From Phialocephala subalpina (Eukaryota; Ascomycota; Leotiomycetes; Helotiales; Mollisiaceae): DNA of 64,000 bases. The notes beneath the pieces are model-generated. The model searched no databases, had not been told where the DNA came from, and saw only the letters and a list, made by a program, of their open reading frames with translations. The stretch spans positions 1,068,430-1,132,429 of the forward strand of contig FJOG01000001.1 in assembly GCA_900073065.1 (NCBI GenBank). The letters are read 5' to 3'. The translations under genes and the position numbers were made by a program. Positions 43,087 to 55,024 of the stretch are shown here, in pieces. Numbering within the stretch: position 1 is the first letter of the stretch; each line of letters starts with the position of its first letter.

Positions 43087-44272
43087 ACTTTTAGCTTTGG
43101 CTCAAACCAAGTAAGTTGTTCGAAGTGCGATAATCCTTGATGATAAGAAAGATATCAATCACAGCCTCGTCTTGCTACCTATTTTCAGATTGGGCGTCCA
43201 AGTTCAACTGTGTGGCTGAGCGTACGCAACGAAGATCACATGTAATTAGTCAGCCTGTCAGATAATAAGAATTTTATTCTTTGGATTGTGGCTGAGCATA
43301 CGCGAGCCCCTTTTCTCGTTCATCACCCTTGTCATCCCCTCCCCTCCATCTTCCCAGAAATACCAAACTCCAAACTCGTATTTGGACCCCCTCTTCAAGA
43401 TATTCTGCGAGTCGGACACCCTCTTTACCTTCGCTTGCCGCTTCCCCTGTTGCGGACGCGCTCAATGTAATGCTCAGTGCCGCCTGTGCTTCCCCCTTCT
43501 CCAAATCCCTCAAAGTCCGCCAACGAATCCGACATCTCCCACACACGAAGTTTACTTTCAGAACTTATGACACCCGCCCCTCAGCTCCGCTTTCCTCTTG
43601 CTTCTCCCCACTTTCCCTCTCCTCCCGAATTCTAACTTTAATTTCATCACACCTCAGGCATCAAATCACAACTTCACATCATAGCACGCATCCTCAGAAC
43701 AGTCATTCAAAGCACTTCATTCATTCACCTCCCCTGCTCTACTTTCCTACAGTCGAATGAATGACTTACTTAATCGCTTTCCTCCCCACAACACCATAAA
43801 GAGGTATACTATATATGCACATTGTTCGTTGCCTCCTCTCCCATAAACGAACCCTCATAAAGACATAAGGTAGCAATCGTCAAGTGGCCACCCAAACCAT
43901 CGCACCTAAGGCCCTTAACCAGAAAGGATTACAAAATCCAAATCCCCAGGTAAAAATGCTAGCCCAGTACCACCATTCAAGTCGTGAGTGATAGCGTTCC
44001 AAGTCCCAAATCCAAAAAGACAGTCTACCTATTCGTCCCTCCTTTGTCCATACAGAAACAGAATCGCAAGCATTCCAAAAAGATATTCATCAATACAGTC
44101 GTCCATCCCATCGACCCATCCCATCATCCCATCCCATCAACCCATCCCATCAAACGCCATGCTTGCTCGTTACAATTATCCAATGCTACCGTTGTACGCC
44201 AATTATCGATAGACATTCATATGTCTTGTTATCGTCGTGTGTTCCTCGTTCAAGTGAAGAGTTGCCTCCTCT
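43087..44272. other. Intergenic: HET promoter and CYR1 3' flank, with CCCAT repeat
   Basis: Pyrimidine-rich DNA. A degenerate repeat of cccatc(ccat) lies at 44100-44155, downstream of the adenylate cyclase gene. No coding pattern was seen; several long frames here are low-complexity by-products of the C/T richness. Confidence 0.4.
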
Positions 44273-47200
44273 TCAGCTGTGTTGCTGCGAAACTCTCGGC
44301 CTCCTCTTCTTCGTCCCCTCGGGCGGCAATTCCCCGTATCTCGCCTTATACTTCTGCAGTTCCTGTAACTGCGCTGCTAGCGCATCGAGCACATCACCCA
44401 TAGGTGCCCCCAGCTGTTCCAGATTCGTCAGGTGGCAACGACCTATTGCTAGATGGCGAGTTGCGAGAGTGGAGATACACGTCTGTTGTTCATTAGCCTT
44501 TATCCTAAAAAGAAGGGGAAAAATTGGGGCAAAGGAGAGGGAGGGTAGAGGAGACGGGGAAGATGGTAAAGGAAGAAAAATATACCTCGATCCTAGAAAC
44601 TTGATGAGTAAGAAAGTTAACCAAGAACCGATCCGTGACCTCTCCACCCCTATGCTTCATCTTCTCCAACATCGCCGTCTCAGGCGGCTGCAATGCCACA
44701 CCCTGATCTGTCCCAACCTCTAGGCTCGAACACAACATCTCCAATCTCAAACTCACGCTCCAAAGCGCCCAAACGGATTCCGTATCGATACTTAGCTGAG
44801 TCGATTGCGACAACGTGGCTGGTTCTTCGGCCATAATCAGTTTGTCGCTTTCAGCGAGTCGTTGTTGGTAGTGGATACGACCAGATAGAGCGTGGGGGTA
44901 CATGAGGTAGATGTACTCTGGATTTTCGAGACCTTTGAGTTTGCGTTCTCCCATGTCTTTTACTTCGAAACCTTGGCTGCTTAAGGAGCGAAGTTCGCGA
45001 CGGATGGCTTGGCTCATGATGTCGCTGTCGAACGTGTCTTCTGATCCGGTGGAACTAGATCTATCACTCTCGCTGTACGTCTCGAGACAGCGGTGGATTT
45101 CTGAAATGAAGTCTGCAGAGACTGTGATCTGACCACCGTCTGCAACTGATGAGATACGCGAGGTACGGTTCACCATTGGGCCGAAGTAATCCATACGTCG
45201 AGTAACGGGATCCTTCTCGCACACCGGACGACCCCAATGGATACCCATTCTAACGCTCAATCCCTTGAAGATCAGGGTGTGGTCATTGTCGTAAATCTCC
45301 TGTCCAAGGACGCTCGAAAGGACTTCTGATGGCCATTGAACTTCCAGTAGCTGCTGCTGTACCGCGAAACACCACAGGAGAGCGGAGGTAGCAGTCGGGA
45401 AAGAGACCATGAAAGCATCACCTTCTGTCTTGACCTCGTAGCCTCCGATGATTCGCAATTGACGTCGCATGACTTCGTTATGCAGCTTGATGGCAGATTG
45501 CATAGCACTGGGATATGTTTCCCAAAGTAACGTCGAGCTCTTGATGTCGGTGAAGACGATACTGACATCGCCAATTGGGGCATCAACCTCAGCTTGCAGA
45601 CGGCGTAGACCTGAGTCTTCAACAGTCTCTCCCTTCCTCTTGGTTTTCCGAGTTGGTGCATAACCTTCATCGATGAGTGCAGCTGGATTGAATGACAAGC
45701 TTTGAACCCTGTGAGGTCGGATTTGGGCTCTCTTCTTCAAGTCGCTTACGCCAATCATCATGACCATTAGTTTATTGGTTGCACCAAAGGCGATGGCCAG
45801 ATCTCGTAACCTCTGCGCTGCCCTCATCAGATCACCACGCTCGTACCTTGCGACATCAACCACAAGTTCAGGAGAGAGGTACTCCCAAAGCTCTCGTGAG
45901 GCTATCAATATCATTTCGTCCTGCTCTTTCACTGTCACTTGCGTGATATGCGGCGCAGCTTGTACAGCCGGCATAAGCTGAACATAGCCAAAGGCTCTCG
46001 AAACCTCCAAAATGTCGTTCAGCTTTCCTTGCCTTGACACCCATCCTCCTGCATCGCGAATGCGCTGTCTCTCATTAGGTTCAGCAGGGTCGTGCTTTCG
46101 AGTCAAGATGCGATGACCGCCCTCGGAATGAATAAGCATTGCTTGTGCATCACCAACATTGGCCACGTAGAGCTCAGATTGCTGCAAGAAGAGAACAGTC
46201 GCAACACCTCCAGAATGAAGATCTGCTTGGCTGAGAACTGCCGGTGCTGCCGAACCTCGATGCGACAGTAATGAGCGTTCTTCTGTATGTTGAGTCGCAG
46301 CAGTGGCTAGGTCCTTGTTCAGCGACAAGAAAGCTCTCCTCAAAGCATCCACGGGTGTTTCGTTCAGCCCAGGGTTCAATCTCTTCAGCTCTTCACCAAA
46401 GATATGCCCGAAGTTCTCGTGGAGATACTTCGCGATCTTCGAGCCGCCACTAGACAATGCTTGGCCATCGAACATGCCAAGCAGGGTTTCGGTTTCAGTC
46501 GAGTTGAACCGTGGGACGACCATATCAATAATAGATAGATGCTCATTTCGCCCCAAGGTATCTGCCATACCATATGCCAATTGACCAGCAAGGGAGCCAG
46601 AAGTTCGAACTCTTCGGTCTTCTGTTTCATCAGGTGTAGTTGGGATGGTGAGGGTCACATCCATTAAGCCGAGGATCCGCAGATGTTGGAGCGCGCTAAA
46701 ATCAGTAAGGTCACGACCATCACGATTGGCACCTCCTCCGGGAATAGAAGGCTTGATCTCTAGACGCTTGTTCCCAGAAAGGTTCAAGTATTTGAGATTA
46801 GTGTTCCAATTCCAATTCCAGTCGTATGGCCAATTAGAGACGTTGTACTTCAGCGAGTTGCTCCCGCAATCAAGCACCGCTAGCCTGTGTGCTTTGCCTA
46901 GCTCGGCAGGCAAAGTTTGGAACTTGTTGCCATTGATGTGGAGGACCTGCAGGAGACTGAACTCCTCAAAATCGTCGGACGGGAGCGACGTCAATTCATT
47001 CCCAGAAAGGTACAGCTCAGAAAGCTGGGGCCAGCTCTTGAGAGTTCGTTGCGGCATATCGTTCAAGTCGTTGTACGACAAATTGAGAATCCGAAGCTCG
47101 CTTAACAGGATGAGTTCATCAAAGACGTCGTCATCAAGTTGATTGTCCGCAAGGTAAAGATTACGAAGCGATCCGGCAAAGGTGTTGAGCAGTCTGGCTG

Positions 47201-50200
47201 ACATCCCGGAATCTTTTCTTGCGACTGATACTGGTGGTGTGCTAGTCCCGATACTGTTCTGAGATGCGCTTCTCGATACAACAGACGTTTTCCTGTTGTT
47301 GCCCTTGCCGTAGACGGAGACAATAGAGCTCTTCCTGTCGCCGCCACCTGGCACAGGCGAACCACCAACGCTCAGGAGACCACCAGATGCTTGACTAGGC
47401 CGTCGTTGTCCGAACGCTTCCAAAGGTCCAAGCTCTTCAAAGCTTGAGTTCGCGGAACTTTGTCCTGGGCTGCCATTGAGCGGTCCCTTCTCTCCAGGAA
47501 CGGGAACATCGCCAGGAACTTGAGGTGGTCGAGAAGCTGGCTTGGGGAAATTGTCAAGTACGTTCGAAGATATGTTGAAGGTCTCGAGTTTGTTGGCCCA
47601 CCAAATTTCCATAGGAAGCTTCTTCAGGTTGTTTTGTCTGACATCCAGGAAGCGCAATTCTGTGAGGCAGCCTATCTCTGCAGGCAGACTGCTCAAAGCG
47701 TTTCTAGCAATGCTGAAGTGTTCGAGTTTCCGCAGCTTGCCAATATGACTTGGTAATGAGACGAAGTGGTTGATGTCAAGAACAAGTTTGACAAGATTCG
47801 GCATTTTGTCAAAGACGGCATCGGGAATGTGTGCTAGCTTGGCATTTGACAGATTCAAGGTAGTTAAAGTCGGTACAGGATTGAGGATCTCGAATTTGGT
47901 GACGGGATTAGAGTTGAGACGAAGTATTCGGATCTTTGTGAATTCTGATTCGCACACAGACACACTGTTGTGATCTGCTGAGATTTGCTCGACCTTTGGC
48001 AAGCTTGCAATCACGTCAATACTCGAAAGAGCATTATATCGGACGTCGACCTCTTTAAGGTTGATAAGCTTTTCGAAGGTGTCTGGCAGCTTTCCACTGA
48101 GTCTGTTGTTTGTGATGACAAATCTCTCAAGATTTTTCAGCTGGCCTATTTCAGCGGGTAAACTGGCAATGCCGTTGAAACTCATGTCGATGTCCACAAG
48201 GCCATCAAGGTCGCATAGAAATTTCGGAAAAGAGTCGAGGAAATTTGAGGAGATGTTCAATGTCCGCATAGACTTGAAACATCCGAAGTAATTTGGGAGA
48301 CTCCTCAATCGGTTGTTGGCAAGCTTGAGACTGATGAGCCCTTGCAGTCGCGATAATTCAGCGTGCTCAAGCTGCTCCAATCTATTGTTAGATACGTCGA
48401 GAATGGTCAGGCGGTTCGCTCTGCTAAGACTCGGTGGAAGTTTCCATGCTTCGTTGTTGATAAATTTGATGTCGCGGAGATTCATGCATGATTGGATGAA
48501 GTCCTTTGGCAAATCGAGGGAAAGATTTCGGGACAGGTTTAGAGAGATGATTTCTGAAGCTTTCGAGTATAGAGCAATGGGAATAGTGATGAGATTTCGT
48601 CCCGAAAGATCGACGTGGCTGTACTTTTGTACTCGACTGACCCCAGGATCATTCGTAACGGATGCATAACCACTCTCGCGCTGAGGTACGAATGAGAATC
48701 GGCAAAGGTAACTGTTGTCTTCTCGTCCAACATCCTCGATTTTGTCTCGCTCTTCGTAACCAGCCTGCTCAAGCAGACGTTTCTGAATCACGACGGGTCG
48801 TTCGCCAGCACCAAGGATACGCTGCAAGTCGTGCTTCTTCATGACAATCTGGTAGTTCTCCAAGCTATCAGTCATGTACGTCTTCTTTCCAAGCTGGTTC
48901 ATGATTTCAGTGACCGTTGCATTCAGAGATGTTGACAAGGTTGCAAATGTCCCATCGACCCTGAATATTCGGATGCAATACGGTACAGCCTTTTCGTCCG
49001 CCTTTGGAGGAACGCCAACTTCGTCAATCTCTGATAGTCGAGACATGTTGGCATCGTTAACCTTCTTAACGGCCCAACTGTCAGGTGCATCCCAGCCTAG
49101 TCCACCAGGAGTCTTTGCGTCCATTTTTGCCTCATCTTCGACCTTCCCAGTGAATATACTGTTATCCAAAGGTGTCAAGGGTACAGGCTTTGCCAATATA
49201 CCATCCATTTTCGACAAGTCGGTGTCAAGACTAAAGATCGCACCTGGGGTAGCATCGTTCCTTTCGTTTAGATCCGAGTAGAATTCGGATTCATCTGTCG
49301 GCCTGTTTTTTCTTTGCCTTCCCAAACCCAATTTGCCGAAAGTACCCTCCCTACGCTGTCCATTCGATCGATTGGTACCATTATCTCTGTCTCTGACAAG
49401 GTTGACCTCTGAACCCGCAATGCTACCATCGCGACTCCATTGACCAAATTCAGGCGAAGTCTGACCTCTTCCATTCGAACCATAATTGAATGAGCGTACA
49501 GATCCTGGCAGATCCTTGAGCTGACGTCCGTCTTTATCTTTATGTTTTCGGAACCGGTCAAGTATACGTCGCTTTCCTCCTTGTGTTGGCGAAGTTGAAC
49601 CATCATTTGGAGCTACCCTGGCTGTTGTCCCGCTCAAACCGCTCATACCGCTAGGTGTAGGACTCGACGGCCTTTTCGCAAGACTGGAATTCGATGAATT
49701 TCCCAAAGCAGTACCCATCGAAGTCGGAGCGCGATTCTGGCGTGGCGCAACCCCCGAGTCCTCTCTGCTTATAGACGGCCGCAATGATCTTGCGTCCTCG
49801 TTACTCTTGTTGTGGCGATGGCTATGGCCTGGCAAGTGCACACCGCCTGACCTTGAGGAGGAGGACGTCTTTGGCGGATTCTGGGAGTTCTCGTTCATAT
49901 ATCGATCCTTGTCGGGGCCAGAGAGTTTCTCACGGACGGGAGCTTCGCCGTATTTGGATATGTCCTTTATCAAGTCAGCATATTGCCAGACATCTACAAG
50001 TATATCTGCAAGGCCCTGTCCTCCGATTCATCGTTCACAATTGTATATAGGCTTGTCGGACAAATGCCTTGACATGCGCATGCATTGGCATCACTTTATA
50101 TATAGAGTCACTGACCTGGGAGTCTTGATATAAGAACGGCACCACATCACTCGAAGGAACTGGCGTTCTCGGTCTCGAAGGTGCTGGCGATGTATCTCTC

Positions 50201-51102
50201 TGTGTTTGGTCGGTGGCAGATGAGTGATTGCGCTCTCGATGGCTCCGGGCGAAAGAGTGCGATCGGTCCTTTTCACCTCGATGGGAAGGCAAGCTCGTGT
50301 CGGATCCATCTCTACCAGGAAAGTCCTCCCCAAAGAAAGTTTGTAGCTTCTTATGAATTCCTGTCCGATTGACACTCGATTTCGAACCTTGACTACTCGC
50401 AGTCGTTACACTTGCGACGGATGGCCGTCTTTCATCCCCAAAATATGGATCTGCTGGGGAGTCACTCGCATTTGTATTTCCTGTAAGTCCAGTCCCGGGC
50501 CTGAACCCCGGCGACAATTGCGAGGCCTGCGACAAGTTGTCGCTCGAGTCATTGTAGAAACTGGTACCAAATGCGCTCTGGGGAGAGGCTAGTGCTCCGT
50601 TTGATGACATCCAGGGCGCAATTTGATTCGGTGATCCCAACGCAGTTGGGGGATTATGCTGGATCTGGGGTATTCGTCCAGTCGATGTTTCCAGCACTGC
50701 AAGATCGCGTCGGTAGTTGCCAAAGTCGGCCATTCTATGATCCCGAGGGGATACATTTGGAGATGACGGGGATATGGCCGTTCGTGGTGCAGCAGTGGTG
50801 GGCGAAACTTGAGGATCTGTCTCGGGCCTGGGAGCAGCGCGAATGCAAGCAGCCGTCAGTCAAAGAACATGTTCAAAGCTTCCTTCCAGAACGACGGGAA
50901 CTCGACGAGACAGAGTTCTAGGGAAAATGAAGTCTCACTTGTTTCTGCCATCCGTCTTCACCGTCATTGGAGACCCGCGTCGCGACGGGTTGCGGAAGAG
51001 TGAGGTTGGTCCTCTGATGGTATCGGTCGACTTCCAGCTATCGGTGCTCGAGCTCGTCGCAGAGCTGTTGCGAGCAGCAGCAGCATCTTTCCTGGTCATC
51101 AT
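44273..51102 (-). CDS. CYR1: Adenylate cyclase, about 2176 aa
   Basis: Exons by phase: 50939-51102, 50116-50827, 44586-50015 and 44273-44497 (6531 nt), with introns of 111, 100 and 88 nt. Start MMTRKDAAAARNSS. Order of parts: a long Ser/Pro-rich N-terminus (1-630); a Ras-association domain (about 640-735, YCIRIFRVDGTFATL); some twenty leucine-rich repeats (about 757-1372) with a Ser-rich insert; a PP2C-like domain (about 1447-1714, MFDGQAL, TVLFLQQSELYVANVGDAQAM); and the class III cyclase domain (about 1772-1929) with VSIVFTDIKSSTLLWE (metal-binding Asp), YEVKTEGDAFMVSF and RMGIHWGRP. The C-terminus has a Cys/Leu-rich stretch and a short coiled coil (LAAQLQELQKYK). It makes cAMP and is activated by Ras through the RA and LRR regions, controlling growth, conidiation and virulence in filamentous fungi. 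The last intron's acceptor (ATAAAG) is less certain than the others. The gene is intact. Confidence 0.92.
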
Positions 51103-52841
51103 TGACCAAATTGCTCAGCTAGGAGTCGGCCATAGGATGGCGGGGAGTGGAATGCGATAGAATCGCAATTATGATGTGAGGGATGGGGTTGGTGGGTTGT
51201 GGTTGTTGATTTTGCACGGGATAGCGGGAGGAGGATGTGGTGCAGTGAGGCTTGAGATGTCATGGATCGGCTACGGTAGCACGTTCGCCTGATATCAAAC
51301 GAAGATGAATCGAGAACCGCCAGCATGGAAGGGCTGTTTGTGTCATGGGCACTGGGCATTGGGCACGGCGAGGATTTGGAGAGAAGGGGATTACGAGTCT
51401 GAGTTTGGGATGGGCAGCGAGTTCGAAATGATCCTTTGGTGTTGGTGGTCGAATATATTTGGGTAATCAAATATTGGCATTCTACGGCCTTATACGACGA
51501 GACTTCTGGCAAGCAAACACCGCGACCAACACCAATCAACCAGCAGCTTGTCACCGTCAAGCTCCTCGACTACTCGGCTCCCACCTCGAGCGCGTGTTCG
51601 AGCCCATACCCCAAAGATCGGACCCTGCCGCTACATCAAATCGGATACATCTTGCATCTTGACATTCAGCACCATCCCGCACACGGTTGCTGAAACCCTC
51701 TCAACTTCACACATCCATCACACAGCTCTGGCACCCCTCATCTTCGTCTATGCAGACGGTCAAACGATTAAACGATCCTACCAAGATCCCCTCACAGTTG
51801 ATGCGCACCGTGCATCACGGAGAGTGCTTTGAAGATCTGACTTGAAATACTGTCAAGCTGACGCCTTTCTGTTGCGCACATCAAAGATGCCATGGTTCTC
51901 TGTCTGTGATGGCCCTCATCCAAAGTCAATTACAAGTCCACGGTCTGGATGCCGGGCTTCCGATGCAAAGGGAAGCCGGAGGAGAGAGTGGTAGTGTCCC
52001 CAAGTGCGGTCTTGATTCAATCAGATGATTCCAAAGGTGTGTCTCGGGACGTGGAGAAGTAGAAGCCGTCGTGCACGCTTGCAGTAGTACGGTATGGCGG
52101 TCAGCCAGCGCAGAAGGTTGGATTAGCCAAAGTGAACAGCAGTTCCAGAACACATTCGAAGGAGATTCTGTGTGTACGAGAAAACGACAAGGAAAAAGGA
52201 AGTGGTCCCAATTGTAGTAAATTTGAAGAGCCATGGTGGGCTATCACCGCACGGTGAGCCATGTCTTTTCGAGGTAGCCATGTGTCCCGAGGTCGCCACG
52301 ACCGCCACGGCCGCCCAAGGGTGTGACGAAGCCTTGTCGTTTAAGCGAGCCCCACTTCCGGGCGCCTCGTCCAGCCTTTTCACCAACCTCCCCCAAATCT
52401 TCAACAAATTAGACTTGACGAAACCCAAAATCCAAGGTGACAACCAAGCAAGGCCCACTCTCCCAGCCTTCGTCTTCAGCCTCTTCATTGTCAATACGAG
52501 ACAATTCATCACACATTTCTTGCTCTCGTGGCCTGTCCGCCTGGACTGACACGCTCGTTGCTGACGTCAAAAAGAGACAATTAATCTTCTGCAGGTTTTT
52601 AAGGTAGCTGCATATGCCGGCCTTCCCATCTGCATTTCCATCAAAGCATCCCTCACCGATATCACCACTACTTGTACTATTACAAGCATCATACGAGCGT
52701 CCCCAGTTCTGTTGTCAACCCTTCTGCCAGCTTCACTCCCGCTCTGAATCAGTGTGGGCTGATTAACATCTTCCTACCTCCGTACTTCTTTGCGTCGTTG
52801 CGGCTTTCCTTTCTGTACATTACACATCCCTCTACTACATA
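51103..52841. other. Divergent promoter region between CYR1 and Crh gene
   Basis: 1.7 kb between divergently transcribed genes. Several frames up to 129 codons occur but none has a motif. A long 5' leader for CYR1 is likely. Confidence 0.4.
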
Positions 52842-54402
52842 ATGATTTCCAGAACAGTATTTGCATGGGCAGCAGCAGCATTGTTGCCTTGCCAGTATGT
52901 CACGGCGCAAACGTACTCCTCGTGCAATCCGCTCTATTCGAGTAAGTCTCCCAACTCCCGATCCGAGGTTCCAATTACTAACAAACAATAGCTGGCTGTC
53001 CCGCAGACACTGCCTTGGGCAAAGCAATCAATGTCGACTTCACAAAAGGCTCGGTCAATTCCTTCACGGCGTCCGGATCTCCCACCTACGACTCGAGCGG
53101 CGTCCATTTCACGGTTGCGAAATCAGGCGATGCACCACAACTTGCGAGTGTGTTCTACATCATGTTTGGCAAGGTTCAGGTCACAATGAAGGCTGCTCCA
53201 GGAGCAGGAATTGTCAGTACGCTGGTGTTGCAATCAGACGACCTTGACGAAATCGATATGGAATGGCTCGGAGCGGATGGCACAGAGGTTCAAACCAATT
53301 ACTTTGGAAAGGGAGATGTCACGACCTACAATCGTGGAGCCTTCAACCCAGCTGCCAACAACCAGAACGAGTTCATCACCTACACCATCGAGTGGACCTC
53401 CGAGCAAATCACCTGGTCAGTTGGAAGCACAGTCGTTCGAGTTCTGACACCTGCCACGGCAGATACGAATCAATACCCACAAACACCTATGCAAATCAAG
53501 TTTGGTTCTTGGTCAGGAGGAGATTCTTCGAATGCTGCTGGGACAATTGCTTGGGCTCGTGGACCAACCGATTACTCTAAGGGTCCTTTCACAATGACTG
53601 TTCAGTCAATTGCAGTTACCGATTATTCGACTGGAACACAATACAAATATGGCGATACCAGCGGCTCCTGGGGATCAATTCAAGCCGTGGGCGGAACAGT
53701 CAATGGAAATTCTGGTGGAGCGAGTTCGGTAGCTACAGCAGATGTACCAGCAGTGACCTCTGCCTCGCCCTCCATCCCTGCTGGACTTGGCGATACCCAC
53801 GGTTCAACCTCAACTCTTACCGGATGGCCATGGGTTGCCTCTACGACTCTCTCCACCGCAACTCAAGCTGTGACCTCCAGTGCCGGCATTCCCAGTGGAT
53901 GGGTCATCACTTCATCCGGAAAAATTGTGCCTGCAAGTTCTGCGGCAGTACGTATGTCCCTCCCTATATATATATATATATCCCATTTCCTTGTTCTTCC
54001 TCAAACAGTACTAACGAATCACAGACATTACCAGCATCAACCCTCTACTCCTCAGCGGTCCAATCGCCCTTGCCATCATCGCCACCTTCGGGCGCTGGCC
54101 TTGAATATAGCACCGGCTACGACAACCGTGGATTTCTCACGACCTACACATTCACGGCTGGCTACCAAAGCGTAGCGAAGAGCTATGATCAACAAGGATT
54201 TCCGATCACGGGTTCTCCGACCGGCACAGCTGCGGCTGCGACATCGAGCCAGGGTGCCTGTTTTGGGACGAACTGTGGTGCTAATGGGAAAGTGGTTCAA
54301 GGCACTTCAACTGCGCTTGCGCCGAAGAAGACTGTCATACCCTGGCAAAATGTTGCATTTCTTGGAGTTGGAGCAGCTCTTGTAGAGAGATTTCTGTTGT
54401 AG
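52842..54402 (+). CDS. Crh-type GPI-anchored chitin-glucan transglycosylase (GH16), 477 aa
   Basis: Exons 52842-52941, 52992-53947 and 54025-54402 join in phase (1434 nt); introns are 50 and 77 nt, the second with a perfect TACTAAC branch. The protein begins with a signal peptide (MISRTVFAWAAAALLPCQYVTAQ) and a Cys pair (SCNPLYS, TGCP). The GH16 fold follows with the catalytic DEIDMEWLG (about residues 118-126), TYTIEWTSEQITW and a YPQTPMQIKFGSW segment, all typical of the Crh1/Utr2 subfamily that links chitin to beta-glucan at the cell surface. After this comes a long Ser/Thr-rich region for O-glycosylation. The end (VIPWQNVAFLGVGAALVERFLL) is a hydrophobic tail for GPI attachment, with a small-residue site before it (near GANGKV). 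No chitin-binding CBM18 module is visible. Confidence 0.9.
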
Positions 54403-55024
54403 ATGGATCGATTGTATAATATGGGTTGCATTGGGTGTATAGATGGAGGAAACGGCGGGCGTTCTGGTTGGGGATGAATTGGCATCTGAACAAGATGGAT
54501 GCTTATGAGATGATATTGATGATGACGATACCATGATAATACCCATAGTCTGGCATAGCTGGACAGCAATAATGAAATGTTCCTTTCGAGCCACTGTTGT
54601 TTTGATGTGCAAATCTAGAACTCAGCCAGAGTTATTTTCAGGCATTCATTCAGGCATCAAAGCTAGTCACCTTCCTCTGTCCTTCCTTCTCTTCTTCCAC
54701 TTCTCATCCAATTCCTCAAATACTCACTTTTACATCAATGAATCATGATCTCCCTATCCAACACACTGTCTTCATCTCGGTCCAGATACACAGCCTTGAA
54801 GATGAAATCAACTGCCGCTAGGTCTTCGTTCGCAGTCTATTGACTTGTATTCCTTCCATTCCTCATCTGTTGCTGGCGTTACCAATGGCACCAAGAATGT
54901 GTTCACCATGCGCGCTTTATGTTTCTCAAGGTTCGCCGTCTCGGGGGTTCGTTGATGTCAGTCTCGATGTCCTGTCGCATTTTCATCATTCATTTGCAAG
55001 CTTTTTGATTTATATCTATTCGAA
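54403..55024. other. Intergenic, no feature seen
   Basis: About 620 bases; 3' flank of the Crh gene and promoter of the RING gene. Nothing was recognised. Confidence 0.35.

Noticed and set aside
43274..43760. Overlapping open frames upstream of CYR1's 3' end
   Set aside because: C/T-rich sequence produces Ser/Pro/Leu-rich frames on all readings; no motif or splice structure.
52123..52549. Open frames of about 125 codons on both strands between CYR1 and the Crh gene
   Set aside because: Mutually overlapping, no motif, in the expected promoter/leader region.
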